Shown: positions 16,960 to 25,461, counted from the stretch's first letter. The stretch is DNA of 64,000 nt from Phaeobacter gallaeciensis (GCF_001678945.1 NZ_CP015124.1:1426001-1490000); one strand, 5' to 3'. The notes: generated from the letters alone by a model not told the origin. Made by a program: numbers and translations.

Positions 16960-17961
16960 TCAGATTGCGGCGAGCGCGTCTACCAAGCGGTCGGCGCCAT
17001 GGCGGTAGGGATCCACCGCGGGCAACCCCATGCGCTTTTCCACTTCCTCAAGGTAGGCAACCGCCTCTTCCTCGTTCAGGTGCTGAGTGTTCACCGAGAT
17101 ACCGACAACCTGACAATTCGGGTTGCCCTTGCGCGCCAGCGGCAGCGCGGTATCGCGCAGCTCTTCGAGGCTGGGCAGGGAATAGCCCGGCAGACCGCGC
17201 ATATGTTCACGGGTCGGTTCGTGGCACAGGATCAGCGCATCGGGCTGACCGCCATGCACCAGCGCCATGGTCACACCGGAATAGGAAATGTGGAACAGGG
17301 AGCCCTGCCCTTCGATCATGTCCCAGTGATCTTCATCATTGTCCGGGGTCAGATATTCGATGGAACCTGCCATGAAGTCGGCGATCACGGCGTCCAGCGG
17401 CACACCGTGGCCAGTGATCAGAATGCCGGTCTGGCCGGTGGCGCGGAAGGTGGATTTCATACCGCGTTTTTGCATCTCGGCGTCCATCGCCAACGCAGTG
17501 TACATCTTGCCCACCGAGCAGTCGGTGCCAACGGCAAGACAGCGCTTGCCTTTGCGCTTCACGCCATTTGCAATCGGGTAGCCGACCGAAGGCACACGCA
17601 CGTCATGCAGTGTGCCGCCGTGAGTTTGGGCAGCAGCGACCAGATCGCCTTCGTCGCGCAGCAGGTTGTGCAGGCCGGACGCGATGTCATAACCCATTTC
17701 AAGCGCCTTGATCAGCACTTCCTTCCAGGCGGGGGAGATGATCCCGCCGCGGTTGGCGACACCAATCACCAGCGTCTTTGCACCGGCGGCCTTGGCCTCT
17801 TCGAGCGACATTTCGGTCAGTCCCAGATCGGCGCCGCAGCCCGGCAGAGAGATCTGCCCGACCGCGTGGTCCGGGCGCCAGTCGCGGATGCCGATGGCAA
17901 CCTTTGCCGCAAGCATATCGGGCGCATCGCCCAGGAACAGCAGATAGGGTGTCTCGATCAT
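16960..17961 (-). CDS. dgcN: DUF1611 family protein, DgcN-like (D-glutamate N-acetyltransferase)
   Basis: A 333-residue protein with an N-terminal Rossmann-like domain (residues 1-130) and a C-terminal P-loop domain with GTDCSVGKMYTALAM at about 188-202, DUF1611 layout. Members next to an Ala-Glu epimerase-like gene have been reported as DgcN, acetylating D-glutamate before DgcA racemises the N-acetyl product (from memory, marine proteobacteria). The genes are adjacent here but a terminator-like hairpin separates them. Acetyl donor and substrate are inferred from family context. Confidence 0.85.
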   Translation of the reverse strand: MIETPYLLFLGDAPDMLAAKVAIGIRDWRPDHAVGQISLPGCGADLGLTEMSLEEAKAAGAKTLVIGVANRGGIISPAWKEVLIKALEMGYDIASGLHNLLRDEGDLVAAAQTHGGTLHDVRVPSVGYPIANGVKRKGKRCLAVGTDCSVGKMYTALAMDAEMQKRGMKSTFRATGQTGILITGHGVPLDAVIADFMAGSIEYLTPDNDEDHWDMIEGQGSLFHISYSGVTMALVHGGQPDALILCHEPTREHMRGLPGYSLPSLEELRDTALPLARKGNPNCQVVGISVNTQHLNEEEAVAYLEEVEKRMGLPAVDPYRHGADRLVDALAAI

Positions 17962-18266
17962 CTCGGGGCCTCCGTTAAACGTGATTCACCGCGAACGATA
18001 ATCGAGCCGCCTTGCGAAGCGGTCCCATTTTTGCATTTGCAGGAAAGACATGATCGAAGTTTCTTCTACAAAAATACATTTTCATCGAAGAAAATTCCGA
18101 CAATGGCGCATTACTCGCTCACTATTATGCGGCAACACGGGAATTCATTGCGATTGCAGCATAGTTGATGCTGCGCCTGCAAAGTCCCTCTTGCATGGGG
18201 TTGCGCAATTTCATACCACAATGACCAGTCAAATCGTAATTTCCTTTCCCAGCAAGGAGCGCCCTC
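17962..18266. promoter_or_regulatory. Divergent regulatory region between dgcN and mcl1
   Basis: This 305-bp spacer has no convincing gene. Its centre (18050-18130) is AT-rich compared with the surroundings and holds TTCTTC/GAAGAA arms. At 18156-18174 a perfect 7-bp inverted repeat, GCAGCAT/ATGCTGC with a 5-nt spacer, lies about 95 bp before the mcl1 start, a suitable place for an operator. AAGGAG just before 18267 is the mcl1 ribosome binding site. Confidence 0.5.
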
Positions 18267-19226
18267 ATGAGCTTCCGCATCCAGCCCGCCGCCCCGGCCC
18301 GTCCCAACCGCTGCCAGTTGTTCGGCCCCGGCTCCAACACCAAACTCTTTGCCAAGATGGCCGCCTCGGCTGCGGATGTGATCAATCTGGATCTGGAAGA
18401 TTCCGTTGCTCCCACCGACAAGGACATTGCCCGCGCCAATGTCATCGAGGCGCTGAACACCGTGGACTGGGGCAACAAATACATGTCGGTCCGCATCAAC
18501 GGTCTGGACACGCCCTATTGGTACCGCGACGTGGTCGATCTGCTGGAACAGGCCGGCGACCGTCTGGACCAGATCATGATCCCCAAGGTCGGCTGCGCCG
18601 CCGATGTCTATGCCGTCGATGCGCTGGTCACCGCCATCGAGAACGCCAAGGGCCGTACCAAACCGATTTCCTTTGAGGTGATCATCGAATCCGCTGCGGG
18701 CATCGCACATGTGGAAGAGATCGCCGCCTCCTCTCCGCGCCTGCAGGCGATGAGCCTTGGCGCCGCCGACTTCGCCGCCTCCATGGGCATGCAGACCACC
18801 GGCATCGGTGGCACTCAGGAAAACTACTACATGCTGCATGGCGACACGCGGCACTATTCCGATCCGTGGCACTGGGCCCAGACCGCCATCGTCGCCGCTT
18901 GCCGCACCCATGGCGTTCTTCCGGTCGATGGTCCCTTCGGTGATTTCTCGGATGACGACGGCTATATCGCACAGGCCAAACGCTCGGCCACGCTGGGCAT
19001 GGTCGGCAAATGGGCCATCCATCCGAAACAGATCGCCCTGGCAAACGAGGTCTTCACCCCCTCGGAAGAAGCCGTCGCCGAAGCGCGAGAGATCCTGGCC
19101 GCCATGGAACAGGCCAAGGCCAACGGCGAAGGCGCCACAGTATACAAGGGCCGCCTGGTCGACATCGCTTCGATTAAACAGGCCGAAGTGATCGTCGCAC
19201 AGTCAGAGCTGATCGCAAAAGGCTGA
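18267..19226 (+). CDS. mcl1: L-malyl-CoA/beta-methylmalyl-CoA lyase
   Basis: A 319-residue CitE-like protein starting MSFRIQPAAPARPNRCQLFG, matching the length and motifs of Rhodobacter Mcl1. It has the LNLDLEDSVAP-type motif INLDLEDSVAP (about 39-49), the substrate-binding VRINGLDTP (about 75), SFEVIIESAAGIAHVEEI (about 134), and the C-terminal GKWAIHPKQ. It cleaves L-malyl-CoA to glyoxylate and acetyl-CoA and beta-methylmalyl-CoA to glyoxylate and propionyl-CoA, the last part of the ethylmalonyl-CoA pathway. Other pathway genes (ccr, ecm, mch) are not in this window. Confidence 0.95.
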   Translation: MSFRIQPAAPARPNRCQLFGPGSNTKLFAKMAASAADVINLDLEDSVAPTDKDIARANVIEALNTVDWGNKYMSVRINGLDTPYWYRDVVDLLEQAGDRLDQIMIPKVGCAADVYAVDALVTAIENAKGRTKPISFEVIIESAAGIAHVEEIAASSPRLQAMSLGAADFAASMGMQTTGIGGTQENYYMLHGDTRHYSDPWHWAQTAIVAACRTHGVLPVDGPFGDFSDDDGYIAQAKRSATLGMVGKWAIHPKQIALANEVFTPSEEAVAEAREILAAMEQAKANGEGATVYKGRLVDIASIKQAEVIVAQSELIAKG

Positions 19227-19246
19227 CCTTTGAACGCAGCTGACCA

Positions 19247-19278
19247 TGGGGCGTCCGGAATCCGGGCGCCCCATTTTT
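19247..19278 (+). terminator. Rho-independent terminator of mcl1
   Basis: Stem TGGGGCG/CGCCCCA (19247-19253 and 19267-19273), extended by CCGG/CCGG, followed by TTTTT, about 20 nt past the stop codon. Confidence 0.87.
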
Positions 19279-19395
19279 ATTCCGCATTCGCCAAACACAT
19301 TCAATTTTTTTGATACATATCAACTCAAGAACCCTCCAGTGCTGGAATGTTGCCGCAGAACGAAACCGACAGAATCGGCAACCACTGGTGACGAC

Positions 19396-19815
19396 ATGAA
19401 AAAAGCCCTTCTTTCCGCAGCACTTGTTCTGGCAACTGCAACCGCCCTCCCCGCCCAGCAAGGCAAGAACCGGAGCGAGCTCTCCGCGCCCATCGTGCGC
19501 CTGACACCGCTGATCAAACAGAATGCCTCCGTGCTTGGCCTGACGGCAGAGCAACGCGCTGATCTGCAGAACTGGCTGGCGACCAGCCCGCCCAAACGCA
19601 AGGCTTTGGAAGCCGAGGCAATCGCGGCCCGCGCCGCCCTGCGCACCGCCATTCTGGACGGTGCCCCGGCAGAGGAGCGCGCCAGCCTTGCAGCCAAGGT
19701 CGGGGAGTATGAGGTCAAGCTGGTGACCATGCGCTCCAACTGCGCGGACCACTGGCGCACAGTTCTGACCCCGGAGCAGTTCGCGCAGCTCGTGGCCATG
19801 GCGCAGAAACAATAA
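19396..19815 (+). CDS. Secreted Spy/CpxP-like (LTXXQ) helical protein
   Basis: A 139-residue protein starting MKKALLSAALVLATATALPAQQ, a signal peptide with a likely cut after about residue 20. The mature part is helical and has two LTxEQ-type motifs (LTAEQRADLQNWL at about 51 and LTPEQFAQLV at about 123), as in the periplasmic CpxP/Spy/CnrX-like metal-sensor or chaperone group. It lacks obvious metal-binding His clusters. Start chosen for the signal peptide; the upstream frame is AT-rich leader. A role in envelope stress is inferred only from the fold type. Confidence 0.65.
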   Translation: MKKALLSAALVLATATALPAQQGKNRSELSAPIVRLTPLIKQNASVLGLTAEQRADLQNWLATSPPKRKALEAEAIAARAALRTAILDGAPAEERASLAAKVGEYEVKLVTMRSNCADHWRTVLTPEQFAQLVAMAQKQ

Positions 19816-19894
19816 TCCCAGATCATTCTTTGGGTCGGCCCCGTTGCCTTTGGCGCCCTATTCCGCGACTAATTGACAGAAACGCGGGGCCGAC

Positions 19895-20500
19895 ATGACA
19901 GATCTGACCTTATTCCACACGGCCGACGTGCATGTGGCGACATTCGATGCCCTGGCACCCGAGGCCGATCTGACGCATGTGGTGCGCACCGACTGGCTTG
20001 AACGGGCCCAGACCGGCGTCGATGCCGCTCTCCGTCAGGAAATTGCCGAAGCGATCCGCGCGGCAGAGGGGCCCTCCTTGTGCACCTGCACCACCATCGG
20101 CGCAGTGGCTGAAGAAGCAGGCGCCACGCGAATTGACTGGCCGATGATGCAACAGGCCGCGGGCGCCGGTGGCCCGGTGATGCTGGTTTATTGTCTGGAC
20201 AGCACCCGCCTTCCCTCCACCGCCCTGCTGGAACGCGCCTTTGCGACACAGGGCCGCGCGCCCGACATCCGCACCCTGCCTCTGACCGGCCTTTGGCACC
20301 ATTTCACCAACGGCGACACAGAAGAGTTTCACAAACAAGTCGCCACCTGGGTGAGTACAAGCCTCACACTCACGCCCGGCACCGCTTGCGTGGTTCTCGC
20401 GCAAGCCTCAATGGCTGGCGCAGCCGCGCTGATCGACAGCGATGTACCGGTGCTGACCTCGCCCGAGACCGCCATGGCGGCCCTTCTGGGACAGGGTTAG
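19895..20500 (+). CDS. Asp/Glu racemase-like protein of unknown function
   Basis: A 201-residue protein. The segment SLCTCTTIGAVAEEAG (about residues 61-76) resembles the first catalytic-cysteine motif of the Asp/Glu/hydantoin racemase fold. The C-terminal VVLAQASMAGAA (about 166-177) and VPVLTSPETAM match its second half, but the second catalytic Cys position reads Ala-Ser. It may therefore be a non-racemase member. Its last 4 nt overlap the 3' end of the convergent Lrp gene. Family assignment is tentative. Confidence 0.6.
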   Translation: MTDLTLFHTADVHVATFDALAPEADLTHVVRTDWLERAQTGVDAALRQEIAEAIRAAEGPSLCTCTTIGAVAEEAGATRIDWPMMQQAAGAGGPVMLVYCLDSTRLPSTALLERAFATQGRAPDIRTLPLTGLWHHFTNGDTEEFHKQVATWVSTSLTLTPGTACVVLAQASMAGAAALIDSDVPVLTSPETAMAALLGQG

Positions 20501-20949
20501 GCGCGCATATCCTTGGGCGACCCCATGACCACATAGGTTGTGATCCCCGTGACATAGGGCGAGGTGCCCAGAATATCGGTGTGAAACCGTTTGTAGCTGG
20601 GCAGATCCGCGCATTCGACCCGCAACAGATATTCGATGGTGCCGGTGATATTGTGGCATTCCACCACTTCGGGCGCGGCCTGCATGGCGCGCTCAAACGC
20701 CTCTTGCGCCTCCTTCGTGTGTTCGCCCAGGCCGACACCGATATAGGTGACAAAGCCCACCCCCATCGCCTCGCGGTTCAGCACGGCCTTGTAGCCGGTG
20801 ATGACTCCGGCGCGCTCCAGATCCTGCACCCGGCGCAAACAAGCCGAGGGGGACAGGCCCACACGCTCAGCCAGCTCTAGGTTGCTGATCCGCCCGTCGC
20901 GGGACAGCTCCTGCAATATTTGCTGATTTATGCGATCATTTTTAGCCAT
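20497..20949 (-). CDS. Lrp/AsnC family transcriptional regulator
   Basis: A 150-residue protein starting MAKNDRINQQILQELSRDG. Winged HTH at about 10-60 (ISNLELAERVGLSPSACLRRV) and an AsnC/RAM domain (about 65-145, ITGTIEYLLRV). It is divergent from a LysE-type exporter with 72 bp between starts, the classic pairing in which an amino-acid-sensing regulator controls export. The in-frame start 21 codons upstream lies over the presumed operator and is less likely. Confidence 0.92.
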   Translation of the reverse strand: MAKNDRINQQILQELSRDGRISNLELAERVGLSPSACLRRVQDLERAGVITGYKAVLNREAMGVGFVTYIGVGLGEHTKEAQEAFERAMQAAPEVVECHNITGTIEYLLRVECADLPSYKRFHTDILGTSPYVTGITTYVVMGSPKDMRA

Positions 20950-20953
20950 TAAT

Positions 20954-20987
20954 TGCAACTTTTTGCACCCGGTGCAGCAAAACGCAA
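20954..20987. promoter_or_regulatory. Candidate Lrp operator between lrp-like and lysE-like genes
   Basis: An extended imperfect palindrome centred near 20970: TTGC...TTTTGCACC-C-GGTGCAGCAAAA...GCAA. Nested TTGC/GCAA and TTTTGC/GCAAAA arms fill most of the 72-bp divergent spacer. The fit to an Lrp-type operator is by position and symmetry. Confidence 0.5.
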
Positions 20988-21021
20988 TTTCATTCGGGCA
21001 TTGACGCGTCAAATTCTCGCC

Positions 21022-21618
21022 ATGACATACGATCTTCTCCTCGCGCTTGCGCTCTTCGCCTTTGTCTCGTCGATCACGCCGGGACCGAACAACCTGATGC
21101 TGATGGCCTCAGGCGCAAATTTCGGCTTTCGCCGCACCATCCCGCATATGCTGGGGGTGGCGTTGGGGTTCGTCTTCATGGTCGTTCTGGTCGGCGCCGG
21201 TCTGGTTGGGATCTTCGAAGCCTTCCCAGTCAGCTATACCGTGCTGAAGGTCGCCTCTGTGGCCTATCTTCTGTATCTGGCCTGGAAGATCGCCAACGCG
21301 GGGCCTGCAGAAACCGGCGAAGGCAAGGGCAACCCGATGACCTTCCTGCAGGCCGCCGCCTTTCAATGGGTCAACCCAAAGGCCTGGGCGATGGCCCTGA
21401 CCGCGATCAGCGTTTATGCCCCGGATCAGACCCTTTGGGCGATCCTTCTGGTGGCGGCGCTGTTTGGGGCGGTCAACCTGCCCTCGGTCAGCTCCTGGAC
21501 CCTGCTGGGGCAGCAAATGGCGCGGGTGCTGACCAATCCACGCCGCCTGATGCTGTTCAACTGGGCTATGGCGGCACTGCTGGTCGCATCGCTTTACCCG
21601 GTGATCTGGCCCGCATAA
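21022..21618 (+). CDS. LysE family amino acid exporter
   Basis: A 198-residue membrane protein starting MTYDLLLALALFAFVSSITPGPNN. The ITPGPNNLMLMASGANFGFRRT motif (residues about 17-38) is diagnostic of LysE/RhtB. Six hydrophobic segments are readable, as is the conserved FQWVNPKAW (about 112). Export of a basic or neutral amino acid by proton exchange is expected; the substrate cannot be read. Likely regulated by the divergent Lrp protein. Confidence 0.93.
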   Translation: MTYDLLLALALFAFVSSITPGPNNLMLMASGANFGFRRTIPHMLGVALGFVFMVVLVGAGLVGIFEAFPVSYTVLKVASVAYLLYLAWKIANAGPAETGEGKGNPMTFLQAAAFQWVNPKAWAMALTAISVYAPDQTLWAILLVAALFGAVNLPSVSSWTLLGQQMARVLTNPRRLMLFNWAMAALLVASLYPVIWPA

Positions 21619-21744
21619 CGCCACCGGCCTGCGCCGCCGCGAGCGACCGGGGACAAGACAGATGCGTGTGGCGAGTTGCATCCGGCGCCCGACAAGGCCA
21701 TATATCGCACAAACCGCGCACCGTAAGGCGCTCAGTGAGGCGAC

Positions 21745-22707
21745 ATGACCCAGTATCTGGAATTTGAAAAACCGCTGGCCGAGATCGAAGGCAAAGCAGA
21801 AGAACTGCGCGCCCTGGCCCGCACCAACGAAGAGATGGACGTGGCCGATGAGGCCGCCGCGCTGGATGCCAAGGCCGAACAGCTGCTGAAGGATCTCTAC
21901 AAGGACCTGACGCCCTGGCGCAAATGCCAGGTCGCGCGCCATCCCGAGCGTCCGCATTGCCGCGACTATATCGATGCGCTTTTCACCGAATACACGCCGC
22001 TGGCCGGTGATCGGAACTTTGCCGATGATCTGGCGGTGATGGGCGGTCTTGCCCGTTTCAACGATCAGCCGGTGATGGTGATCGGCCACGAAAAGGGCGC
22101 AGATACCAAGACCCGCATCGCGCATAACTTTGGCATGGCCCGCCCCGAAGGCTACCGCAAGGCCGTGCGCCTGATGGAGATGGCCGGGCGCTTCGGCCTG
22201 CCGGTCATTACGCTGGTGGACACCACAGGCGCCTACCCCGGCAAAGGCGCCGAGGAACGCGGCCAGTCTGAAGCCATCGCCCGTTCCACTGAAATGAGCC
22301 TGCAGATCGGCGTGCCGGTTGTGTCGGTCATCATCGGTGAAGGTGGATCCGGCGGCGCCGTCGCCTTTGCCACCGCCAACCGGGTCGCCATGCTGGAACA
22401 TGCGGTTTATTCGGTGATCAGCCCCGAAGGCTGCGCCTCGATCCTGTGGAAGGACGCCGAGAAGATGCGCGAAGCCGCCGAGGCGCTGCGCCTGACCGCG
22501 CAGAACCTTCTGGAACTGGCCGTCATCGACCGGATCATCGCCGAACCGCTGGGCGGTGCCCATCGGGATGCCTCCGGCACCATTGCCTCGGTCGGCGCAG
22601 CGATCACAGCGATGCTGGATGAGCTGAAGGACAAGGACGGCGCTGCCCTGATCAAGGACCGCCGCCAGAAATTCCTCGATATCGGCTCCAAGGGCCTCGC
22701 GGCCTGA
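21745..22707 (+). CDS. accA: Acetyl-CoA carboxylase carboxyltransferase subunit alpha
   Basis: A 320-residue protein of normal length starting [17 protein letters not shown]. It has the crotonase-like carboxyltransferase core with [12 protein letters not shown]-type motif [20 protein letters not shown] (about 153-172) and the oxyanion region [14 protein letters not shown] (about 195-208). With AccD it transfers carboxyl from carboxybiotin to acetyl-CoA, giving malonyl-CoA. Standalone gene; accD is not in the window. Confidence 0.97.
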   Translation: MTQYLEFEKPLAEIEGKAEELRALARTNEEMDVADEAAALDAKAEQLLKDLYKDLTPWRKCQVARHPERPHCRDYIDALFTEYTPLAGDRNFADDLAVMGGLARFNDQPVMVIGHEKGADTKTRIAHNFGMARPEGYRKAVRLMEMAGRFGLPVITLVDTTGAYPGKGAEERGQSEAIARSTEMSLQIGVPVVSVIIGEGGSGGAVAFATANRVAMLEHAVYSVISPEGCASILWKDAEKMREAAEALRLTAQNLLELAVIDRIIAEPLGGAHRDASGTIASVGAAITAMLDELKDKDGAALIKDRRQKFLDIGSKGLAA

Positions 22708-22720
22708 TGTGACCTGACCG

Positions 22721-22803
22721 CGGCGCCGCAACAGCGGCGCCCGGCCCAACGGGCCGCAGGGTTTCGCAGAAACACCAAGGCCGGGCGGGAGCGCCCCTCC
22801 CGA
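22721..22803 (+). repeat. Modular palindromic intergenic repeat, copy 3
   Basis: Stem GGCGCCGC/GCGGCGCC (22722-22729 with 22734-22741), box GCCCAACGGG (22744-22753), small stem GTTTC/GAAAC, and box GGGCGGGAG (22783-22791). It lies between the convergent accA and GntR genes, 14 nt after the accA stop. Confidence 0.72.
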
Positions 22804-22840
22804 CCATTCACAATCACACCTGGATTGATTTTCCAGCGCC

Positions 22841-23494
22841 CTAGCCAGCAAGCAGGCGCAGACCCTGGGTCACATCCGACCGCACCGCCAGCCGCAATCC
22901 CGGCTCATCCCCTGCCTTCAATGCCGCGATGACCAGCTTGTGATTATGCGGCGGTTCGGTCCGGCGAAGACGGCCATAAAGCGCCCGCATGGTCGGCCCC
23001 AGCTGCAACCAGACCGTTTCCGCCATCGCCAGCATCGCAGGCGCCTGCGCCCGCAGGTACAGCGTGCGGTGAAATTCCAGATTGGCGCGGATGTATCCCA
23101 CCGCATCGCGTTTCGACACCATTTCGGCCACGGTGACATTGATCGCCTGCAGCCTGTCGATCAGCGCCATGTGAGCCCGCGGCAGCGCCCGGCTCGACAA
23201 TTCCACCTCCAGCAGCGACCGCAGCGCTGCAAGCTCCTCGATCCGTTCGTTGCTCAGCTCGGGTGTCGACACACGCCCCGAGGAGGACAGGAACAAGGCC
23301 CCCTCGGCCACCAGGCGGCGCACCGATTCCCGGGCCGGGGTCATGGAAACATCGAACTCACGTCCAATCCCGCGCAGGGTCAGCGCCTCGCCCGGCGCGA
23401 TCTCTCCGTGCATGATACGCGTGCGCAGCGCCCGGTAGACGCGATCATGGGCTGACGACAGCCCGTCGGATGTGGAGCGGGTGGACAAGGTCAT
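22841..23494 (-). CDS. GntR family transcriptional regulator (FadR/FCD type)
   Basis: A 217-residue protein. Winged HTH at about residues 15-78 (LRTRIMHGEIAPGEALTLRGIGREFDVSMTPARESVRRL) and an all-helical FCD effector domain (about 85-210) with metal-type His/Asp positions (LEFHRTLY). FCD regulators sense organic acids. Neighbours (accA, a metallopeptidase) do not reveal the target. Confidence 0.93.
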   Translation of the reverse strand: MTLSTRSTSDGLSSAHDRVYRALRTRIMHGEIAPGEALTLRGIGREFDVSMTPARESVRRLVAEGALFLSSSGRVSTPELSNERIEELAALRSLLEVELSSRALPRAHMALIDRLQAINVTVAEMVSKRDAVGYIRANLEFHRTLYLRAQAPAMLAMAETVWLQLGPTMRALYGRLRRTEPPHNHKLVIAALKAGDEPGLRLAVRSDVTQGLRLLAG

Positions 23495-23565
23495 GGCCTG
23501 TTGTGATCACAAATGAAACCAAGGTCAATGCGCCACGCACGCGCAGCCCTGACGAGCCCGCACTT

Positions 23566-24252
23566 TCAGTCCGTGAACCGGTAGCGGTGCAACTGGCTGC
23601 CATTCTCCCTCAACCATCTGCGCGGCGCCTCATGATCGCCGAAAAGATCCTGAACCACGGCCCAGAAATCAGCCGAGTGGTTCATTTCCTGCAAATGCGC
23701 CACCTCATGCGCCACCACATAGCGCAGGACCTCTGGCGGGGCGAGGATCAGACGCCAAGAATACATCAGCGCCCCGGCCGAGGAACAGGACCCCCAGCGC
23801 GAGCGCGTGTCGCGCAGAACCAGCTTGTGAAACGGGCGGCCCAGCTGCGCCGAATAGGCATCCGACGCCGCGGCCAGCCGATCCCGGGCCAATTCCCGCA
23901 GGTAGCGTTCCAGAGACCGGGCCGGCCTGTCGCCAGAGACCGCGATCTCATCCCCGGCGACCCGCACGCCCCGCGCCTGCCCGCGCACGACCCGCAAGTC
24001 GCGCCCGGCCACCGGCAGCACCGTTCCAAATGTCACCGCGACCTGTCCGGGATGACGCGCCAAATGCCCGCGGATCCAATCTTCCTTCTCGGCAGCAAAT
24101 TCCAGGGCGGCGCGTTCAGGCAGAGACTTGGGCAATGTCAGCGTGACCCGACCGTCCAGCGCGGAAATCCGCAGGCTGATCCGACGCGCACGCGCGGAGC
24201 GACGCAGAAGCAGTGGCACCGGAGGGTCCCCCGGCAGATGATGGGCGCTCAT
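23566..24252 (-). CDS. YgjP/DUF45-type zinc metallopeptidase
   Basis: A 228-residue protein starting MSAHHLPGDPPVPLLLRRSARARR, with GGGAGA before the ATG. The open frame continues upstream over the FYDLN gene antisense, which I treat as non-coding. The motif VVAHEVAHLQEMNHSADFW (about 178-196) contains HEVAHL plus a third His, and RDTRSRWGSCSS (about 145) is the YgjP hallmark. Cytoplasmic; substrate unknown. Confidence 0.9.
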   Translation of the reverse strand: MSAHHLPGDPPVPLLLRRSARARRISLRISALDGRVTLTLPKSLPERAALEFAAEKEDWIRGHLARHPGQVAVTFGTVLPVAGRDLRVVRGQARGVRVAGDEIAVSGDRPARSLERYLRELARDRLAAASDAYSAQLGRPFHKLVLRDTRSRWGSCSSAGALMYSWRLILAPPEVLRYVVAHEVAHLQEMNHSADFWAVVQDLFGDHEAPRRWLRENGSQLHRYRFTD

Positions 24253-24351
24253 CGGCTCTCCCTTGCAGGCAAAGGCTTTGACAGTACCATCCTCATATGG
24301 CAAGGCACCTGAATCGTCGATACGACTCACCAGTAAATCAAGGGGATCCAC

Positions 24352-24678
24352 ATGCCCAAGGAAGAATGGGGTGTAAAGCGCGTTTGCCCGACCACCGGAA
24401 AACGCTTTTATGACCTGAACAAGGACCCGATCGTCAGCCCCTACACGGGCGAGGTCGTTGCCCTCGACACCGGCAAGAGCCGCATGATCGAAGCCGACTC
24501 GGAAGACGCTGCGTCGATGAAGGCCAAAGAGAACATGGACGGGGACGACGCAGTTCTGGAAGATGACGAAGACGTCGATCTGGATCTGGGCGATGACGTT
24601 CTGGACGATGATGACGATGACGACAACGTCTCGCTCGACGAGATTGCCGACGTCGCATCCGAGGACGACGAGTCCTGA
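24352..24678 (+). CDS. FYDLN acidic domain protein (TIGR02300 family)
   Basis: A 108-residue protein. Its N-terminus, MPKEEWGVKRVCPTTGKRFY then DLNKDPIVSPYTGE, carries the family motif. The rest is extremely acidic, with a run of seven Asp near residue 85. This family is largely confined to alphaproteobacteria and its function is not established. The single pair of Cys-type positions at the N-terminus is reduced to one Cys here. Followed by a terminator and then by tRNA-Ala. Confidence 0.92.
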   Translation: MPKEEWGVKRVCPTTGKRFYDLNKDPIVSPYTGEVVALDTGKSRMIEADSEDAASMKAKENMDGDDAVLEDDEDVDLDLGDDVLDDDDDDDNVSLDEIADVASEDDES

Positions 24679-24725
24679 TCCAAGGCCCGCGTATGGGCCC
24701 GGATGCCGCCAAATGGCGGATTGAC

Positions 24726-24748
24726 CGGGGCAGTTTCGGCCCCGTTTT
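24726..24748 (+). terminator. Rho-independent terminator of the FYDLN gene
   Basis: Stem CGGGGC/GCCCCG (24726-24731 and 24739-24744) followed by TTTT, 48 nt after the stop codon. Confidence 0.7.
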
Positions 24749-24873
24749 ACCCGGGCCCGGATGGGCCACAAAAAAACTCTGAATGATGGTGCATTTTGCA
24801 CTTGCAGCCTGCTCCATCGTCCCTTAAACGACCACTCACACCGGATGGGGCAACAGCCAAGCCGGATGTGAAT

Positions 24874-24949
<76 letters not shown>

Positions 24950-25038
24950 TTCCCCCCCAGACATTGTAAACTAATCAATCCTCTGGCCATGCATTTTGCG
25001 TGTCTCCCGCTTTCGACCTATGGGCAAATCAGGGATGC

Positions 25039-25383
25039 TCAGCCTGCGTCAATCCAAGGCGGCTCAATCCGGTCACCGTTCACCCGCACCTCATCCTGCT
25101 CATTGTCGAGCACGACAGGATTGTCGTAGATCTCCAGCGTCGGGCGCACACCAAAGCGCCCTTCCATCCAGTCCGCCCATCCTTCATTGAACCAGGCTTC
25201 GGCATCTGCACGGGTATCGAACTCGTAAATTCCACCACCACCTGCGTCGCTGTTGAGGAAATACTTACGCCTCAAACCCTTGACGTCGTGGAAAATCTTT
25301 GTCGCTTCAACGGATTGGCGGGCAACCAGATCCGCATCCCGTTTTGGTCCTTCCAGCGGAATTCTGACGATGGCGATGATCAT
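25039..25383 (-). CDS. YdhR-like dimeric alpha/beta-barrel protein (putative monooxygenase)
   Basis: A 114-residue protein starting MIIAIVRIPLEGPKR, with GGGAGGG upstream. GLRRKYFLNSDAGGGGIYEF and DTRADAEAWFNEGW (about 47-80) follow the ABM/YdhR pattern of a small ferredoxin-like barrel that works as a dimer. The C-terminal half (YDNPVVLDNEQDEV) is beta. A substrate is not evident. Monocistronic, convergent with nothing. Confidence 0.6.
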   Translation of the reverse strand: MIIAIVRIPLEGPKRDADLVARQSVEATKIFHDVKGLRRKYFLNSDAGGGGIYEFDTRADAEAWFNEGWADWMEGRFGVRPTLEIYDNPVVLDNEQDEVRVNGDRIEPPWIDAG

Positions 25384-25461
25384 GACGATGGCCCTCCCCG
25401 GCTCGTTCATGGGCACGAGACAAGTCTAGGGCCATCGTCCGTTTCAAGACAATGACCCCTG

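Noticed and set aside
21109-22851. A 580-codon open frame antisense to the lysE-like gene and accA.
   Set aside because: Its translation is low-complexity Gly/His/Gln/Arg text with no motif, and the opposite strand encodes two clear proteins. Long antisense frames are expected in GC-rich DNA. The same applies to 7027-8691 (over pheT) and 57513-59237 (over fadH).
24590-24640. GATGATGAC repeats near the end of the FYDLN gene as a tandem repeat or CRISPR-like array.
   Set aside because: They are Asp codons of an acidic tail within a conserved reading frame, without spacers.
23566-24801. A 411-codon version of the metallopeptidase extending antisense across the FYDLN gene.
   Set aside because: The extension is antisense to a Glu/Asp-rich gene, and the start at 24252 has a ribosome site and begins the conserved YgjP domain.
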